Shown here piece by piece: positions 35,808 to 44,849 of a stretch of DNA of 64,000 nt. The notes below the pieces were generated by a model that was given only the letters and a program-made list of their open reading frames with translations, was not told the DNA's origin and ran no database searches. Position 1 is the first letter of the stretch. Every line of letters begins with the position of its first letter. Both the position numbers and the translations under genes were made by a program. Source of the stretch: Lacihabitans soyangensis (GTDB taxonomy: Bacteria; Bacteroidota; Bacteroidia; Cytophagales; Spirosomataceae); NCBI RefSeq assembly GCF_024343775.1, contig NZ_RJUF01000002.1, positions 1 to 64,000 on the forward strand, given 5' to 3'.

Positions 35808-36965
35808 CTATTCCAACCAACTCTTGTAATATTTCCCATCATCAATTTTCAAAGCATCTTCTGTTATACTTAAAGGTCTGAAAGTATCTATCATTACCGC
35901 CAACTCTTCTGTTCCAGTATGACCGATACTTCGCTCATAGGCTCCTGGTGCGGGGCCATGTGGTATACCTGCCGGATGCAATGTGATATGGCCTTGCTCA
36001 ATGTTGTTTCGGCTCATAAAGTCACCATCTACATAATACAACATTTCATCACTATCTATGTTAGAATGGTTGTACGGTGCAGGAATGCTCAGTGGATGAT
36101 AATCATACAATCGTGGTACGAACGAGCAGATTACAAAGGCCTTTGTTTCAAAAGTCTGATGCACCGGTGGTGGCTGATGTACACGGCCTGTGATGGGTTC
36201 AAAATTGTGAATTGAAAACCCATAAGGAAAATTATATCCGTCCCAACCAATCACATCAAAAGGGTGTGTTGGGTAAAGCATTTCGTATAAAATCCCTTGT
36301 TTTTTGATTTTTATAATGAAATCCCCTTTTTCGTCGTGGGTTTCAAGGTCTTGGGGTAATTTTAAATCACGTTCGCAAAATGGTGATTGCTCTAACAGTT
36401 GGCCAAAATGATTTCTATATCGTTTGGGTGTATAAATCGGATGAAAACTTTCAGCATATAAAATGCGATTTTGTTCTGTATCGAAGTCTATTTGGTAAAT
36501 CATACCTCTTGGAATGATGAGATAGTCTCCATACTCAAAAGCGATATTGCCGAGCATGGTTCTCAAAGTACCACTGCCTTGATGTATAAATAGCATTTCG
36601 TCGGCATCTACATTTTTATAGAAGTATTCACGCAATGATTTTTTTGGTGCTGCCAAACCAATATGAATATCTGAATTCACCAGAAGTGGGGTACGACTTT
36701 CTAAAAAATCATCCTTCGGTTTTACCTCAAAACCTTTCAAAAGGCGGGCTTTCATGCCTTTTTCAATGGCTATTTTAGGAGAAACGTCTTTTTCTGATAA
36801 AATCTCCTTGACCATAGTAGGCCGATGAATTTCGTATAGAAGAGATGACATACCATCGAAGCCAATTGTTCCAAACAATTGCTCATAATATAGCCCACCA
36901 TCAGTTTTTTTAAACTGAGTATGTCGCTTTTGGGGCATTTTGCCTAATTTATGATATAAGGGCAT
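35808..36965 (-). CDS. hmgA: Homogentisate 1,2-dioxygenase
   Basis: A 385-residue cupin-type dioxygenase. The iron site is given by YNHSNIDSDEMLYYVDGDF (His and Glu, near 300-318) and HPAGIPHGPAPG near 335-346. It opens homogentisate to maleylacetoacetate. Length is shorter than the human enzyme but usual for this bacterial type. It sits 33 bp after the aromatic amino acid hydroxylase gene. Confidence 0.94.
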   Translation of the reverse strand: MPLYHKLGKMPQKRHTQFKKTDGGLYYEQLFGTIGFDGMSSLLYEIHRPTMVKEILSEKDVSPKIAIEKGMKARLLKGFEVKPKDDFLESRTPLLVNSDIHIGLAAPKKSLREYFYKNVDADEMLFIHQGSGTLRTMLGNIAFEYGDYLIIPRGMIYQIDFDTEQNRILYAESFHPIYTPKRYRNHFGQLLEQSPFCERDLKLPQDLETHDEKGDFIIKIKKQGILYEMLYPTHPFDVIGWDGYNFPYGFSIHNFEPITGRVHQPPPVHQTFETKAFVICSFVPRLYDYHPLSIPAPYNHSNIDSDEMLYYVDGDFMSRNNIEQGHITLHPAGIPHGPAPGAYERSIGHTGTEELAVMIDTFRPLSITEDALKIDDGKYYKSWLE

Positions 36966-36998
36966 ATTGAATTTATTTGACTTTGATACATATACGAA

Positions 36999-38726
36999 TT
37001 AGCTAAGATTTAACCCAACTTCTATCAAATGAGCAACTTTTTGATTTCTAAATTTAATTTGATTCAGATGCTTTATGACCTCTTTTTTTAGCTTTACATT
37101 TTCTTCTTTGATCGCGTCCAGTATTTCTAAATAAAGGAGCCATTCATCTGGAAAATTTTCTTGGGCTTCCCGAAAAACGGTCTGCAGTTCATTTGAATTA
37201 GAACCTATTTTTTTTACTGCTAAATATAAATTCTCTAACTTATTTTGTTCTTTATTTTTTGGGATTTTGACATTTGGCAAACTCAATGGTACCGTGAGGT
37301 CAAATGAATTAGGATCAGCAGGCCCCGAAAAAGCTGAGACTATTTTCTTACCTACAGCCATATCATAGATGCCATATTCTGGGCGAAAAAGTATCACTTC
37401 TTTATGTTTTACAGTACAATTTCTAAAAGAAATCAATATTATTTTACCTTTCAATGTCCTTTTTCCCGTAATAACCTCGCCAGCTACAGTAATATCTCCC
37501 TCAAAAGTTAAATTAACAAAACGGCCTTCATAGATATTATAAAACTCTAAATCTCTTGGAGACATATCTTCAATTGCCAAATTGATTCCCTTGAGTTTCC
37601 CTATGGGAGAACCAAAACCATGACCATGCGTTGTAATGCCATGCCCAAGTAACTCTTTTTCATGGTAGGCCAATGCGGTTTTGCCATTGGTTTGAAAATA
37701 GGCTACTTTCCCTTCTTCGTTGAGTAAAATTTTCGAAAAGAGACCTGAAATTTGCAAACCTGTACTGAGTTCAATAGTCCCCAGTTGTTTGGATTCTATC
37801 AGTTTGGTCAAACCTTTATGCCCCCCTCTTCTTAATGCCATCGAATTAGCTAATTCATCAAGAACATAACTTAGATGGGCGAAGTTTGGAGTAACAAATA
37901 GCTGTGGTTGTGGTTTGGTATAATCAAAATTATAGTCGGCTGTTTCTAATGTAAAAGGCAGCTTTTTAACTTTAGCTGACATGCACCACGAGCTTTCGCC
38001 TATAGATGACAGCAACCCGGCCCCATAAATTTTGGGTTCACCTAGTTCTCCAATTAAACCATATTCTACTGACCACCAGTGCAAATTTCGTATTTTTGCC
38101 ATTTCAGAAGGCTCCACTTCTTTATGCTGCAGGTCTTTGACCTTTTCTTCAGCTTCGGCGAGTTCTTTATCATTAGCACCAGAAGACCCCTTTAAATTAG
38201 TCAGGTGACGGGTGGCTTCGTATAATTCTTGATCATAAGAAGATGAAATAGCCTTGGCACCTATTTCACCGATGCGTCTTAAAAACTCAGCATATTCTAC
38301 ATTGGCAATAATCGGTGCATGACCTGCAGATTCATGAATAATATCCGGAGAAGGTGTATATTCTATATCTTCCTTTTGCCTAATATCGGAAGCAATTACT
38401 AATACATTATGAGCCTGAAATTCAAGAAAAGCTTTTGTAGGTATAAGCCCATTAACTGCCACCGCTGCCCAACCTATTTCTTTTAAAATTCTATTCATGC
38501 CATACATATTAGGCACGTGATCCATAGAAATTCCTGTTTTTGCAAGCCCTGTTAAATAAGATTCATGTGCATATTTACTTAAATATTGCACGTTTTTTTT
38601 CATCACGTATCTCCATACCGCATGGTCTATGGGCGAATAAAACTCGTAATCTTGGGTAGTTACAAACTGCATTAAGTGCTTAGGCAGTTTATCTAAAATT
38701 TCGTTTGATTCAAACATTAGGTCCAT
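36999..38726 (-). CDS. Aromatic amino acid hydroxylase, long form with C-terminal extension
   Basis: A 575-residue pterin-dependent hydroxylase. Iron ligands are H131 and H136 (IIHESAGHAP) and E221 (HWWSVEYGL). The spacing between H136 and E221 is about 85 residues, more than in phenylalanine hydroxylases, because of a charged insert near 170-210 (KELAEAEEKVKDL) that may be a coiled coil. After the catalytic part there are over 200 extra residues with no domain I recognise. Such long forms occur in Bacteroidota and some Bacillota. In the operon with hpd and hmgA, phenylalanine to tyrosine is the natural reaction. Confidence 0.9.
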   Translation of the reverse strand: MDLMFESNEILDKLPKHLMQFVTTQDYEFYSPIDHAVWRYVMKKNVQYLSKYAHESYLTGLAKTGISMDHVPNMYGMNRILKEIGWAAVAVNGLIPTKAFLEFQAHNVLVIASDIRQKEDIEYTPSPDIIHESAGHAPIIANVEYAEFLRRIGEIGAKAISSSYDQELYEATRHLTNLKGSSGANDKELAEAEEKVKDLQHKEVEPSEMAKIRNLHWWSVEYGLIGELGEPKIYGAGLLSSIGESSWCMSAKVKKLPFTLETADYNFDYTKPQPQLFVTPNFAHLSYVLDELANSMALRRGGHKGLTKLIESKQLGTIELSTGLQISGLFSKILLNEEGKVAYFQTNGKTALAYHEKELLGHGITTHGHGFGSPIGKLKGINLAIEDMSPRDLEFYNIYEGRFVNLTFEGDITVAGEVITGKRTLKGKIILISFRNCTVKHKEVILFRPEYGIYDMAVGKKIVSAFSGPADPNSFDLTVPLSLPNVKIPKNKEQNKLENLYLAVKKIGSNSNELQTVFREAQENFPDEWLLYLEILDAIKEENVKLKKEVIKHLNQIKFRNQKVAHLIEVGLNLS

Positions 38727-38730
38727 TCTA

Positions 38731-39867
38731 TTACAAAGTTCCCCTTAATTCCTGCTCTCTTTCTATAGCTTCAAATAAAGCCTTAAAATTTCCCTTACCA
38801 AACGATGTAGCTCCTCTACGCTGAATAATTTCAAAAAATATTGTCGGCCTCGGCTCTAGTGGTTTAGTAAATATTTGAAGTAGGTAACCTTCTTCATCCC
38901 GATCTACCAAAATATTTAATTGCTTTAATATCTCAATATCTTCATCTATTTGCCCAACCCTTTCTTTTAAGTCATCATAATACGTAAGGGGCACAGTTAA
39001 GAACTCTATTCCCCTATTTCTCAACTGGGTTACGGTCTCTATGATATCATCTGTAGCCAAGGCAAGATGCTGAACACCAGCACCTTCGTAAAAGTCAAGA
39101 TATTCTTCAATCTGAGACTTTTTTAATCCTTCAGCCGGCTCATTGATTGGGAATTTAATTCTACCGTTTCCATTTGACACCACCTTACTCATCAATGCTG
39201 TATACTCGGTAGATATATCTTTATCGTCAAACGAAACTATTTGAGTAAAACCCAAAACGTCGCCATAGAAATTTACCCACTCGTTCATTTCTCCGAGTTC
39301 CACATTTCCTACAACATGGTCAATATATTTTAATCCAATAGTAGCAGGTTTATAGCCCGGATTCCAAGGTCTAAAACCAGGCAAAAACACACCTTTGTAG
39401 TTAGTTCTTTCAATAAATACATGAATGGTTTCACCATAAGTATATATACCAGCTTTTACTACTTGACCAAATTCATCTTCTTCAATAATGGGAGCAAAAT
39501 AAGACTTAGCTCCACGTTTAACGGTTTCATTATAAGCAGCCTCGGCATTATCTACCCAAAGGGCTATTACCTTAATGGCATCACCGTGTTTGTCAATATG
39601 CCGCCCTATTTCTGTCCCACTTCTTAATGGAGATGTCAATGCAAACCGGATTTTGCCCTGCTGTAAAATATAAGTTTCTCTATCTATAAGTCCAGTCTCA
39701 AGACCTGCATAAGCTATGGGTTGAAATCCAAATGCCGTTTGGTAATAGTAAGAGGCTTGTTTGGCATTACTGACATAAAATTCTATATAGTCTGTGCCAT
39801 TGATCGGCAAAAAATCTTGTACATCTTCAAAAATCTTAGGAATTGATTCTAAGGCCTCTGTATTCAT
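38731..39867 (-). CDS. hpd: 4-hydroxyphenylpyruvate dioxygenase
   Basis: A 378-residue two-domain vicinal-oxygen-chelate enzyme. Iron ligands are the His in YIDHVVGNV (near residue 183), the His in GAGVQHLALATDD (near 266) and the Glu in TIFFEIIQRRGA (near 348). It converts 4-hydroxyphenylpyruvate to homogentisate. It is the first gene of the minus-strand homogentisate operon (hpd, hydroxylase, hmgA, fahA, flavin reductase). A tyrosine aminotransferase, which would supply its substrate, is not in the window. Confidence 0.95.
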   Translation of the reverse strand: MNTEALESIPKIFEDVQDFLPINGTDYIEFYVSNAKQASYYYQTAFGFQPIAYAGLETGLIDRETYILQQGKIRFALTSPLRSGTEIGRHIDKHGDAIKVIALWVDNAEAAYNETVKRGAKSYFAPIIEEDEFGQVVKAGIYTYGETIHVFIERTNYKGVFLPGFRPWNPGYKPATIGLKYIDHVVGNVELGEMNEWVNFYGDVLGFTQIVSFDDKDISTEYTALMSKVVSNGNGRIKFPINEPAEGLKKSQIEEYLDFYEGAGVQHLALATDDIIETVTQLRNRGIEFLTVPLTYYDDLKERVGQIDEDIEILKQLNILVDRDEEGYLLQIFTKPLEPRPTIFFEIIQRRGATSFGKGNFKALFEAIEREQELRGTL

Positions 39868-39907
39868 GAGTTTTTTTTATTTATAAATATTTCATTAAAA
39901 AGTTATG

Positions 39908-39939
39908 TAAATCTATGAGCCGGTTTAGGTATAGTCAAA
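39908..39939 (-). promoter_or_regulatory. Candidate promoter of the hpd operon
   Basis: On the minus strand, TTTG (39936-39939) and TAGATTTA (39908-39915, one mismatch to TAnnTTTG) are separated by 20 bp and lie about 40 bp before the hpd ATG at 39867. This agrees with the Bacteroidota -33/-7 consensus. No experimental support. Confidence 0.4.
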
Positions 39940-39958
39940 TACAATTTTATACCTTTGT

Positions 39959-39975
39959 TATAAGAAATACTTATA
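39959..39975. promoter_or_regulatory. Palindromic candidate LysR operator
   Basis: TATAAG-N5-CTTATA is a perfect 17-bp palindrome containing a T-N11-A core (T39961, A39973), the LysR-type box. A second inverted repeat, GGTATA (39928-39933) facing TATACC (39948-39953), overlaps a TACCTTTG box (39950-39957) that may be the LysR gene's own -7 element. Both lie in the 169-bp region between the divergent hpd and LysR genes. Confidence 0.45.
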
Positions 39976-40036
39976 CTGAAACATACATAACTCCAAAATT
40001 TGCAATATATACTTCATCCTTTAAGCTTAAAATTTC

Positions 40037-40915
40037 ATGGAATTACGTCAATTAAAATATTTTGTTACCGTGGCCGAGGAGTTACAATTTTCTAGAGCAT
40101 CGGCTAAGCTATCAATTTCACAACCAGCTCTAAGTCAGCAAATTAAATTGCTTGAGACAGAATTAGGTGCCGACTTATTTGTTAAAATCCAACGCCAAGT
40201 ATTTCGTAAAGTTACCTTAACACTAGAAGGCGAACTTTTCCTAAAAGACGCACAGAAGATATTGCAGCTATGCGATAAAGCAAAAGCCACCATAAAAAAT
40301 AGAGCCTTGACAAATAAAACACTTAAACTAGGTATTTATCGAATGTTAATAAACCAAAGAATAGTAGAAGCCTTAGGTTTATTTTCAAGATATTTTCCTG
40401 ATATAGATATACAAATAGTAGAACTACCTACTTTTTTAACAGTTCAAGAAGCCCTAGTAGACGAGTCTATCGACTTCGGAATATCTGTTTTGCCACATCA
40501 CTACATTGAATTGGACTCTATCTTACTAAAAAGTAGTGTTTTAAATGTTATTATGGCTAAAAATCACCCATTAGCCCATCAGGACAATATCGTTTTAGAA
40601 CAATTGAACCAAGAACGTTGGATAGAAATCTCCAGTTCTTTTCATCCAATACTCGATGAAGTTGAAAAACTATGTATACAGGCTGGGTTTAATCGCAAGC
40701 CCAATATAGTTCAGGAAGTTTCGTCTCTAGAAATCATGGCTCAGTTGGTAGGCATGGGTAAAGGAATTGCGTTTATTCCTTCATTTTTTGATACAAGTGG
40801 AATCTCAAATATAATTAATAAGCCCATTAATCACCTCCCCATTATATTTGAACAGGGTTTATTTTACAAAAAAAATAGATTCAAAACCATCGTAGAAACT
40901 CTAAAAAAAATATAA
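40037..40915 (+). CDS. LysR-family transcriptional regulator
   Basis: A 292-residue LysR protein. The helix-turn-helix is MELRQLKYFVTVAEELQFSR...ASAKLSISQPALSQQIKLLE, followed by an effector-binding domain from about residue 90. It is divergent from the hpd operon, the usual arrangement of a LysR activator and its target, and the palindromes between them fit. The effector is not known; an intermediate of tyrosine breakdown is likely. The C-terminus is short but complete. Confidence 0.92.
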   Translation: MELRQLKYFVTVAEELQFSRASAKLSISQPALSQQIKLLETELGADLFVKIQRQVFRKVTLTLEGELFLKDAQKILQLCDKAKATIKNRALTNKTLKLGIYRMLINQRIVEALGLFSRYFPDIDIQIVELPTFLTVQEALVDESIDFGISVLPHHYIELDSILLKSSVLNVIMAKNHPLAHQDNIVLEQLNQERWIEISSSFHPILDEVEKLCIQAGFNRKPNIVQEVSSLEIMAQLVGMGKGIAFIPSFFDTSGISNIINKPINHLPIIFEQGLFYKKNRFKTIVETLKKI

Positions 40916-41331
40916 AATATTTGGTCACCAATGCATTAAGTAGTCCTCAGACATTAAAAAAGAAGCCTTGGTAGTATATTCTTTCGAACTAAAGCACTAC
41001 AGCCTCCATTAGGCCATTTACAATATTATCAGAACATTATAAACATGGATAAATGGGCTAACTATTTTCTCAATCAATGGCCCTATTATTAGTGCTTTCA
41101 GCAGTCTTAAATAAATATCAATTTTTGCAAGCAGCGGGATTTCCTGAAAGAATACTTTAATCTCCCTAATCCCATGCCGTAGGGTTTGTTCAATTACTGA
41201 CAATACACATATTTCTTGAAACTTTAACCCTAAATTTGCCCTATCGTTTTTTTAATGAAGATTCATATTTTTTGCATTCTATATGATGACATGTTAAGCC
41301 AAGTTTTTACGAAATCAAAATCGTTCTCGCA
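40916..41331. other. 416-bp stretch without a recognised gene
   Basis: No convincing gene is seen between the LysR and DUF3820 genes. Short frames here show neither family resemblance nor start signals. A 61-codon minus-strand frame (41018-41203) contains strings such as RHGIREIKVFFQE and might be a decayed gene fragment. No strong hairpins or tandem repeats were found. Confidence 0.5.
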
Positions 41332-41559
41332 ATGTTTCAACCCGATAAGCAAATATTATTAGAAATTGTAAAAAACCAAATGCCCTTTGGTAAATACAAA
41401 GGCACACTTTTGTGCGATTTGCCCGTGAGTTATCTAGAATGGTTTCTTAGAAAGGGAGGATTTCCCGAAGGTAAATTGGGTATGCAACTTTCCACCGTTT
41501 ATGAGATTAAATCCAACGGCTTGGATGAAATTCTTTGGACGCTCAAAAAAATGAAATAG
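41332..41559 (+). CDS. DUF3820 small protein
   Basis: A 75-residue protein that matches DUF3820 over its full length: MPFGKYKGTLLCDLP near 19-33, YLEWFLRKGGFPEGKLG near 36-52 and EIKSNGLDEILWTLKK at the C-terminus. The family is widely spread and of unknown function; it has been called a quorum-sensing-regulated factor in some annotations without strong basis. It ends two bases before the stop of the convergent GH113-like gene. Confidence 0.85.
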   Translation: MFQPDKQILLEIVKNQMPFGKYKGTLLCDLPVSYLEWFLRKGGFPEGKLGMQLSTVYEIKSNGLDEILWTLKKMK

Positions 41560-41561
41560 CA

Positions 41562-42596
41562 TTATTTGCCATAATGTTCTCCGAGCACCTTCTCGGCCAT
41601 TTTTCCTTGTGGAGAAAATGTTTCCCTTTCATGGAAGTGGTCAATTTCGGTCGGAAACCATTTCCAAATAAATGCACCCGCACACCAATGTTGTTTCCAA
41701 GCAGTCTCAAAAAAGGAATGATAAGCGTTGGCTTGAATATTCTCGTTTTTAGGTTTAGAATATTCTGTTTCCCAAGGTTTTTCGGTGCTGTAGTCGTTAC
41801 TTCGGTAACCAATTTCGGTAAATAAAATTGGCTTTTGGTGTTTTGAAGAATATTTTTCGAGTTTTTTAAGATGAGTTTTCCAACCTTTATTTAATTCCTC
41901 GATACTCGGATCTCTTTCGTCTGAAAGCGGAAAATACCCGTCAACACCTATGTAATCCAACTGATGCCAGAAAGGCACTTTGTCAAAGCAATCCCAGTTT
42001 TCGGCATAAGTAAGTTTTCCTTTGTACACCTTTTTAATTTCAGAAATCAAGCCAAGCCAATAGTCCTCTCTACTTTGCACGTGGCTTCCCATTTCGGTTG
42101 CTATACAAAAAACTTCTACTTTTTCAGATTCAGCCAATCGAGCAAAAGTCAAGATATAATCTTTAAAACTATCCTCGAAAATCTTCCAATCTGACTCCTT
42201 TTCGAAATTCAAATCGCCTGTAAACTGACCCCAACCTAACCACAAATGAGGCTTTAGCATCACCTTTATACCTTTAGAATGAGCCATCTCTATGCATCTT
42301 TTCACACCCGCTGGTGTTTCTCCCCACCATTGATGTTTTTTTGTGGTGTCTATCTGAAACCTCACTTCGGCAATTTCTTTTGGTACAAAAGCATAAGGCA
42401 TCAATGAAACCCAATCTGCGTTAACTTTTTCAATAGAATGAAAACAAGTGGTATCCACCTCTTTGGGTGGTGCTACCAGGGATAGCCCTTTCATCTTCAA
42501 ACCTTTGTACTCAAATACTTTATCGCTCGAACCATAGAAATAAAAACCACCAAAAAGGAGAAGAATAAAAGCAGGAGTAAGTAGTTTTGTTTTCAA
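41562..42596 (-). CDS. GH113-like glycoside hydrolase (TIM barrel)
   Basis: A protein of about 344 residues with an N-terminal membrane anchor or signal (KTKLLTPAFILLLFGGFYFYG). The start is placed at the TTG at 42596; the ATG at 42662 would overlap the divergent Nudix gene and add 22 unlikely residues. Catalytic acids match the GH113 pattern: Glu in CIATEMGSHV and Glu in LFTEIGYRS. GH113 enzymes are beta-mannanases. The Trp-rich C-terminus (AGAFIWKWFP) fits a carbohydrate-binding groove. A role in breaking down plant polysaccharides is inference. Confidence 0.78.
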   Translation of the reverse strand: MKTKLLTPAFILLLFGGFYFYGSSDKVFEYKGLKMKGLSLVAPPKEVDTTCFHSIEKVNADWVSLMPYAFVPKEIAEVRFQIDTTKKHQWWGETPAGVKRCIEMAHSKGIKVMLKPHLWLGWGQFTGDLNFEKESDWKIFEDSFKDYILTFARLAESEKVEVFCIATEMGSHVQSREDYWLGLISEIKKVYKGKLTYAENWDCFDKVPFWHQLDYIGVDGYFPLSDERDPSIEELNKGWKTHLKKLEKYSSKHQKPILFTEIGYRSNDYSTEKPWETEYSKPKNENIQANAYHSFFETAWKQHWCAGAFIWKWFPTEIDHFHERETFSPQGKMAEKVLGEHYGK

Positions 42597-42612
42597 TTTA
42601 TTAATTTCAAGA

Positions 42613-43287
42613 ATGAAAGAATCGCTCGAAAATGCCCATAAATTTAAAATCTGGAAAGCCAACTTACAAACTAATGGACTAAAAATAAATAATATAGAGG
42701 AAGTTTATACCAGACATCGTTATAATGGCGAAGCACTTTTTTCTTTGGTTATGCTCGACGCCGAAACACCGGAAGGCGACAAAATTCCACCCATATGTTT
42801 CATAAAAGGCGAAGTGGTGTGTGTTTGCATAGTTTTGATTGATAAAGAAACCAAAGAAAAATACCTGCTTTTGGTTAAACAAAGACGAATAGCCGAAGGC
42901 GGATTTACCTACGAGCATCCAGCCGGAATGGTGGATGGCATCAAAACACCACTCGAAATAGCTGTAATGGAGGTCAAGGAAGAAACAGGCATTACGGTGT
43001 CTGAAGAAGACCTAATCAATCTTTCGCCTAACAAAAGGCTTTTTCCTAGCACGGGAACCTCGGACGAAGCCATGTATTTTTACTTTTGCGAAATAGAATT
43101 GGACAAAACTGAAATCGAATCGTTTGAAAACAAACAAATGGGAACGGAATACGAATTTGAACGAATAACAACACATGTTTATCCATTCATAGAAGGGCAT
43201 CATAAAATAAACAATAGCAATGGGCTCTTGCTCAATTATTTATATTTGTCTGCCGTAGAAGACTTCGATACATTGCAAAAAATTTAA
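42613..43287 (+). CDS. Nudix hydrolase with a degenerate Nudix box
   Basis: A 224-residue protein of the NUDIX fold, near the ADP-sugar pyrophosphatase type (HPAGMVDG... EVKEETGI, about 99-126). Compared with the standard box, the first Glu is Lys (GIKTPLE) and the Arg before Glu is Met (AVMEVKEETG). The EExG part is intact, so metal binding may be reduced or use other residues. Substrate unknown. It is divergent from the GH113-like gene. Confidence 0.82.
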   Translation: MKESLENAHKFKIWKANLQTNGLKINNIEEVYTRHRYNGEALFSLVMLDAETPEGDKIPPICFIKGEVVCVCIVLIDKETKEKYLLLVKQRRIAEGGFTYEHPAGMVDGIKTPLEIAVMEVKEETGITVSEEDLINLSPNKRLFPSTGTSDEAMYFYFCEIELDKTEIESFENKQMGTEYEFERITTHVYPFIEGHHKINNSNGLLLNYLYLSAVEDFDTLQKI

Positions 43288-43317
43288 ACCTAAAACTATA
43301 ATTTAATGATAACAAAA

Positions 43318-43956
43318 ATGAAACATGTTGTAGCCATGATGGCTCTGATGGGGCTAGTAGCTTGTAATCAAAACGCAGGGCAAAATAATTCCGCCGAAAA
43401 AATTGATTCTTTGGCAACCGCAGACACCACAGTATATCCTGAAAACCTCGAAGCGTCGTCCTTTCCAAATGGCGAGCTTGTCCATGAAACAGGAATTTTA
43501 AAGAATTACGAAGATGGCGGTTATCCTTTTGCTACTTTGAACATCGAATTTCCAGAACGTAAAATTGAAGAGACTTTCAGTCTTAACTTGGAGGAAGTAA
43601 AAGATATCAATCAAGAAACACTTTCAAAATCCATCGGCAAATACTTGGATTTTTCTTATGTAAGCAATTTTGAAAATGCTTTGATGGACATCCAGAGCAA
43701 TGGAAAGTCTATTTTTAAAACAGATGCCATTCCTGTAACCAAAGAAATGAAAAGTATAACTGGGGTCTTAAATGGAGCCAACGAAGTTACGGGAGGTGAT
43801 TTGCCAAACAAAATCTCGGTTTCTAATGCCGAGCAAACCCTTGACTTTGAATATTATGTAACCGAAGATATGGTTAAATTTAATGGAAAAACCATTACAG
43901 TTTTCTATGAAGAAAGAACTAGTAACAACTTGGTAGAAATAAAAATATTGAAATAA
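43318..43956 (+). CDS. Putative lipoprotein of unknown function
   Basis: A protein of about 212 residues from the ATG at 43318; an ATG four codons upstream is also possible. The lipobox is LVACNQNAG near residues 12-20. The remainder is acidic and has no recognised domain. It is 30 bp after the Nudix gene on the same strand and is followed by a strong hairpin. An exported role on the cell surface or periplasm is all that can be said. Confidence 0.72.
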   Translation: MKHVVAMMALMGLVACNQNAGQNNSAEKIDSLATADTTVYPENLEASSFPNGELVHETGILKNYEDGGYPFATLNIEFPERKIEETFSLNLEEVKDINQETLSKSIGKYLDFSYVSNFENALMDIQSNGKSIFKTDAIPVTKEMKSITGVLNGANEVTGGDLPNKISVSNAEQTLDFEYYVTEDMVKFNGKTITVFYEERTSNNLVEIKILK

Positions 43957-43959
43957 AAA

Positions 43960-43995
43960 AATGAGGTCATAACGTATTTAAACTATGACCTCATT
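43960..43995. terminator. Perfect 12-bp bidirectional terminator hairpin
   Basis: AATGAGGTCATA (43960-43971) and TATGACCTCATT (43984-43995) form a perfect stem with a 12-base loop, preceded by A-rich and followed by T-rich sequence. It lies between the converging lipoprotein and outer-membrane genes. Confidence 0.85.
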
Positions 43996-44009
43996 CATTT
44001 ACGCAAAAA

Positions 44010-44669
44010 CTATTTTACCTCTTCAACGGGTTCAACAGTTTCTTTGATTTTCTTCTTCAATTTATAATCAAACACGCCAAACTTAAGACCTAAAGAACTT
44101 GAAAATCCACTCAAATCAGTATAATAACCACTTTTGTTTGCTGCTAAGCGATAATTAGCTCCCAAGAAAACTTTGGCGTATTTAAACATGTTCGCTTCTA
44201 CATTTACGCCTGGCTGTAGAACGAAACTTCCATTTCTGTCGATTTCAAACCTATTGTCATATCTTCCACGTCGGTCAAAACCTTCAAAGCCATAGTTGTT
44301 AGACATACTTCCTGCACCTATCAGCAAAGGAAAAGAAACATGTACCAAAGCATCGGGTTTTGGTGTGTATTCCATCTTTAAACCTCCAAAATGCCCTCTT
44401 GTCGTTGTTGAATTTCTATCCCGAACTGTACCTAAAACCGAAGCACCAATGGCAAATTTCTTGTTCACGGTTAGCATAAAGCTGTTGCCAGCAATAGGTG
44501 CAAATGTGCCACTTAACTGACCATAAGACAACTCTGGAGCAATATAGAATCCCACAGACTGAATTTTGTTCTTAGATTTCCCAAACAAGGTCTGCATTTC
44601 ACTTTGTGCCTTCACGTTGATAGAAACTAGACCAAACATGCAGATTAATAGACTTTTAAACTTCATCAT
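44010..44669 (-). CDS. Predicted outer-membrane beta-barrel protein
   Basis: A 219-residue protein from the ATG at 44669; a longer frame adds 21 residues that do not look like a signal. The signal peptide is MMKFKSLLICMFGLVSINVKAQ. Alternating hydrophobic and polar stretches with aromatic residues, for example FYIAPELSYGQLSG, KVFLGANYRLAAN and FSSSLGLKFGVFDYKL, suggest an eight-strand beta-barrel. The C-terminus is a charged tail (KKKIKETVEPVEEVK), unusual for a barrel, which would normally end in an aromatic residue. Function unknown. Confidence 0.7.
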   Translation of the reverse strand: MMKFKSLLICMFGLVSINVKAQSEMQTLFGKSKNKIQSVGFYIAPELSYGQLSGTFAPIAGNSFMLTVNKKFAIGASVLGTVRDRNSTTTRGHFGGLKMEYTPKPDALVHVSFPLLIGAGSMSNNYGFEGFDRRGRYDNRFEIDRNGSFVLQPGVNVEANMFKYAKVFLGANYRLAANKSGYYTDLSGFSSSLGLKFGVFDYKLKKKIKETVEPVEEVK

Positions 44670-44849
44670 AAATTTTAAATTTTCGTTTTGTTTATAAACA
44701 ATACGAGTACAGGCAAAGACTTGCTGCCTCATTCGGACAGGTTTATTTATAACAACTAGCTATCTTAAATGCTTAGCTAAATCAATATTTCTAAAAGAAG
44801 AATAAATTTTGTATGTTTGGTAAGCCTTTTTTCAACCAAAAACCATCAA

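Noticed and set aside
41018-41203. 61-codon minus-strand frame
   Set aside because: No recognisable family, no start signal and no operon context.
42597-42662. ATG at 42662 as start of the GH113-like gene
   Set aside because: It overlaps the divergent Nudix gene; the TTG at 42596 gives a clean signal/anchor start.
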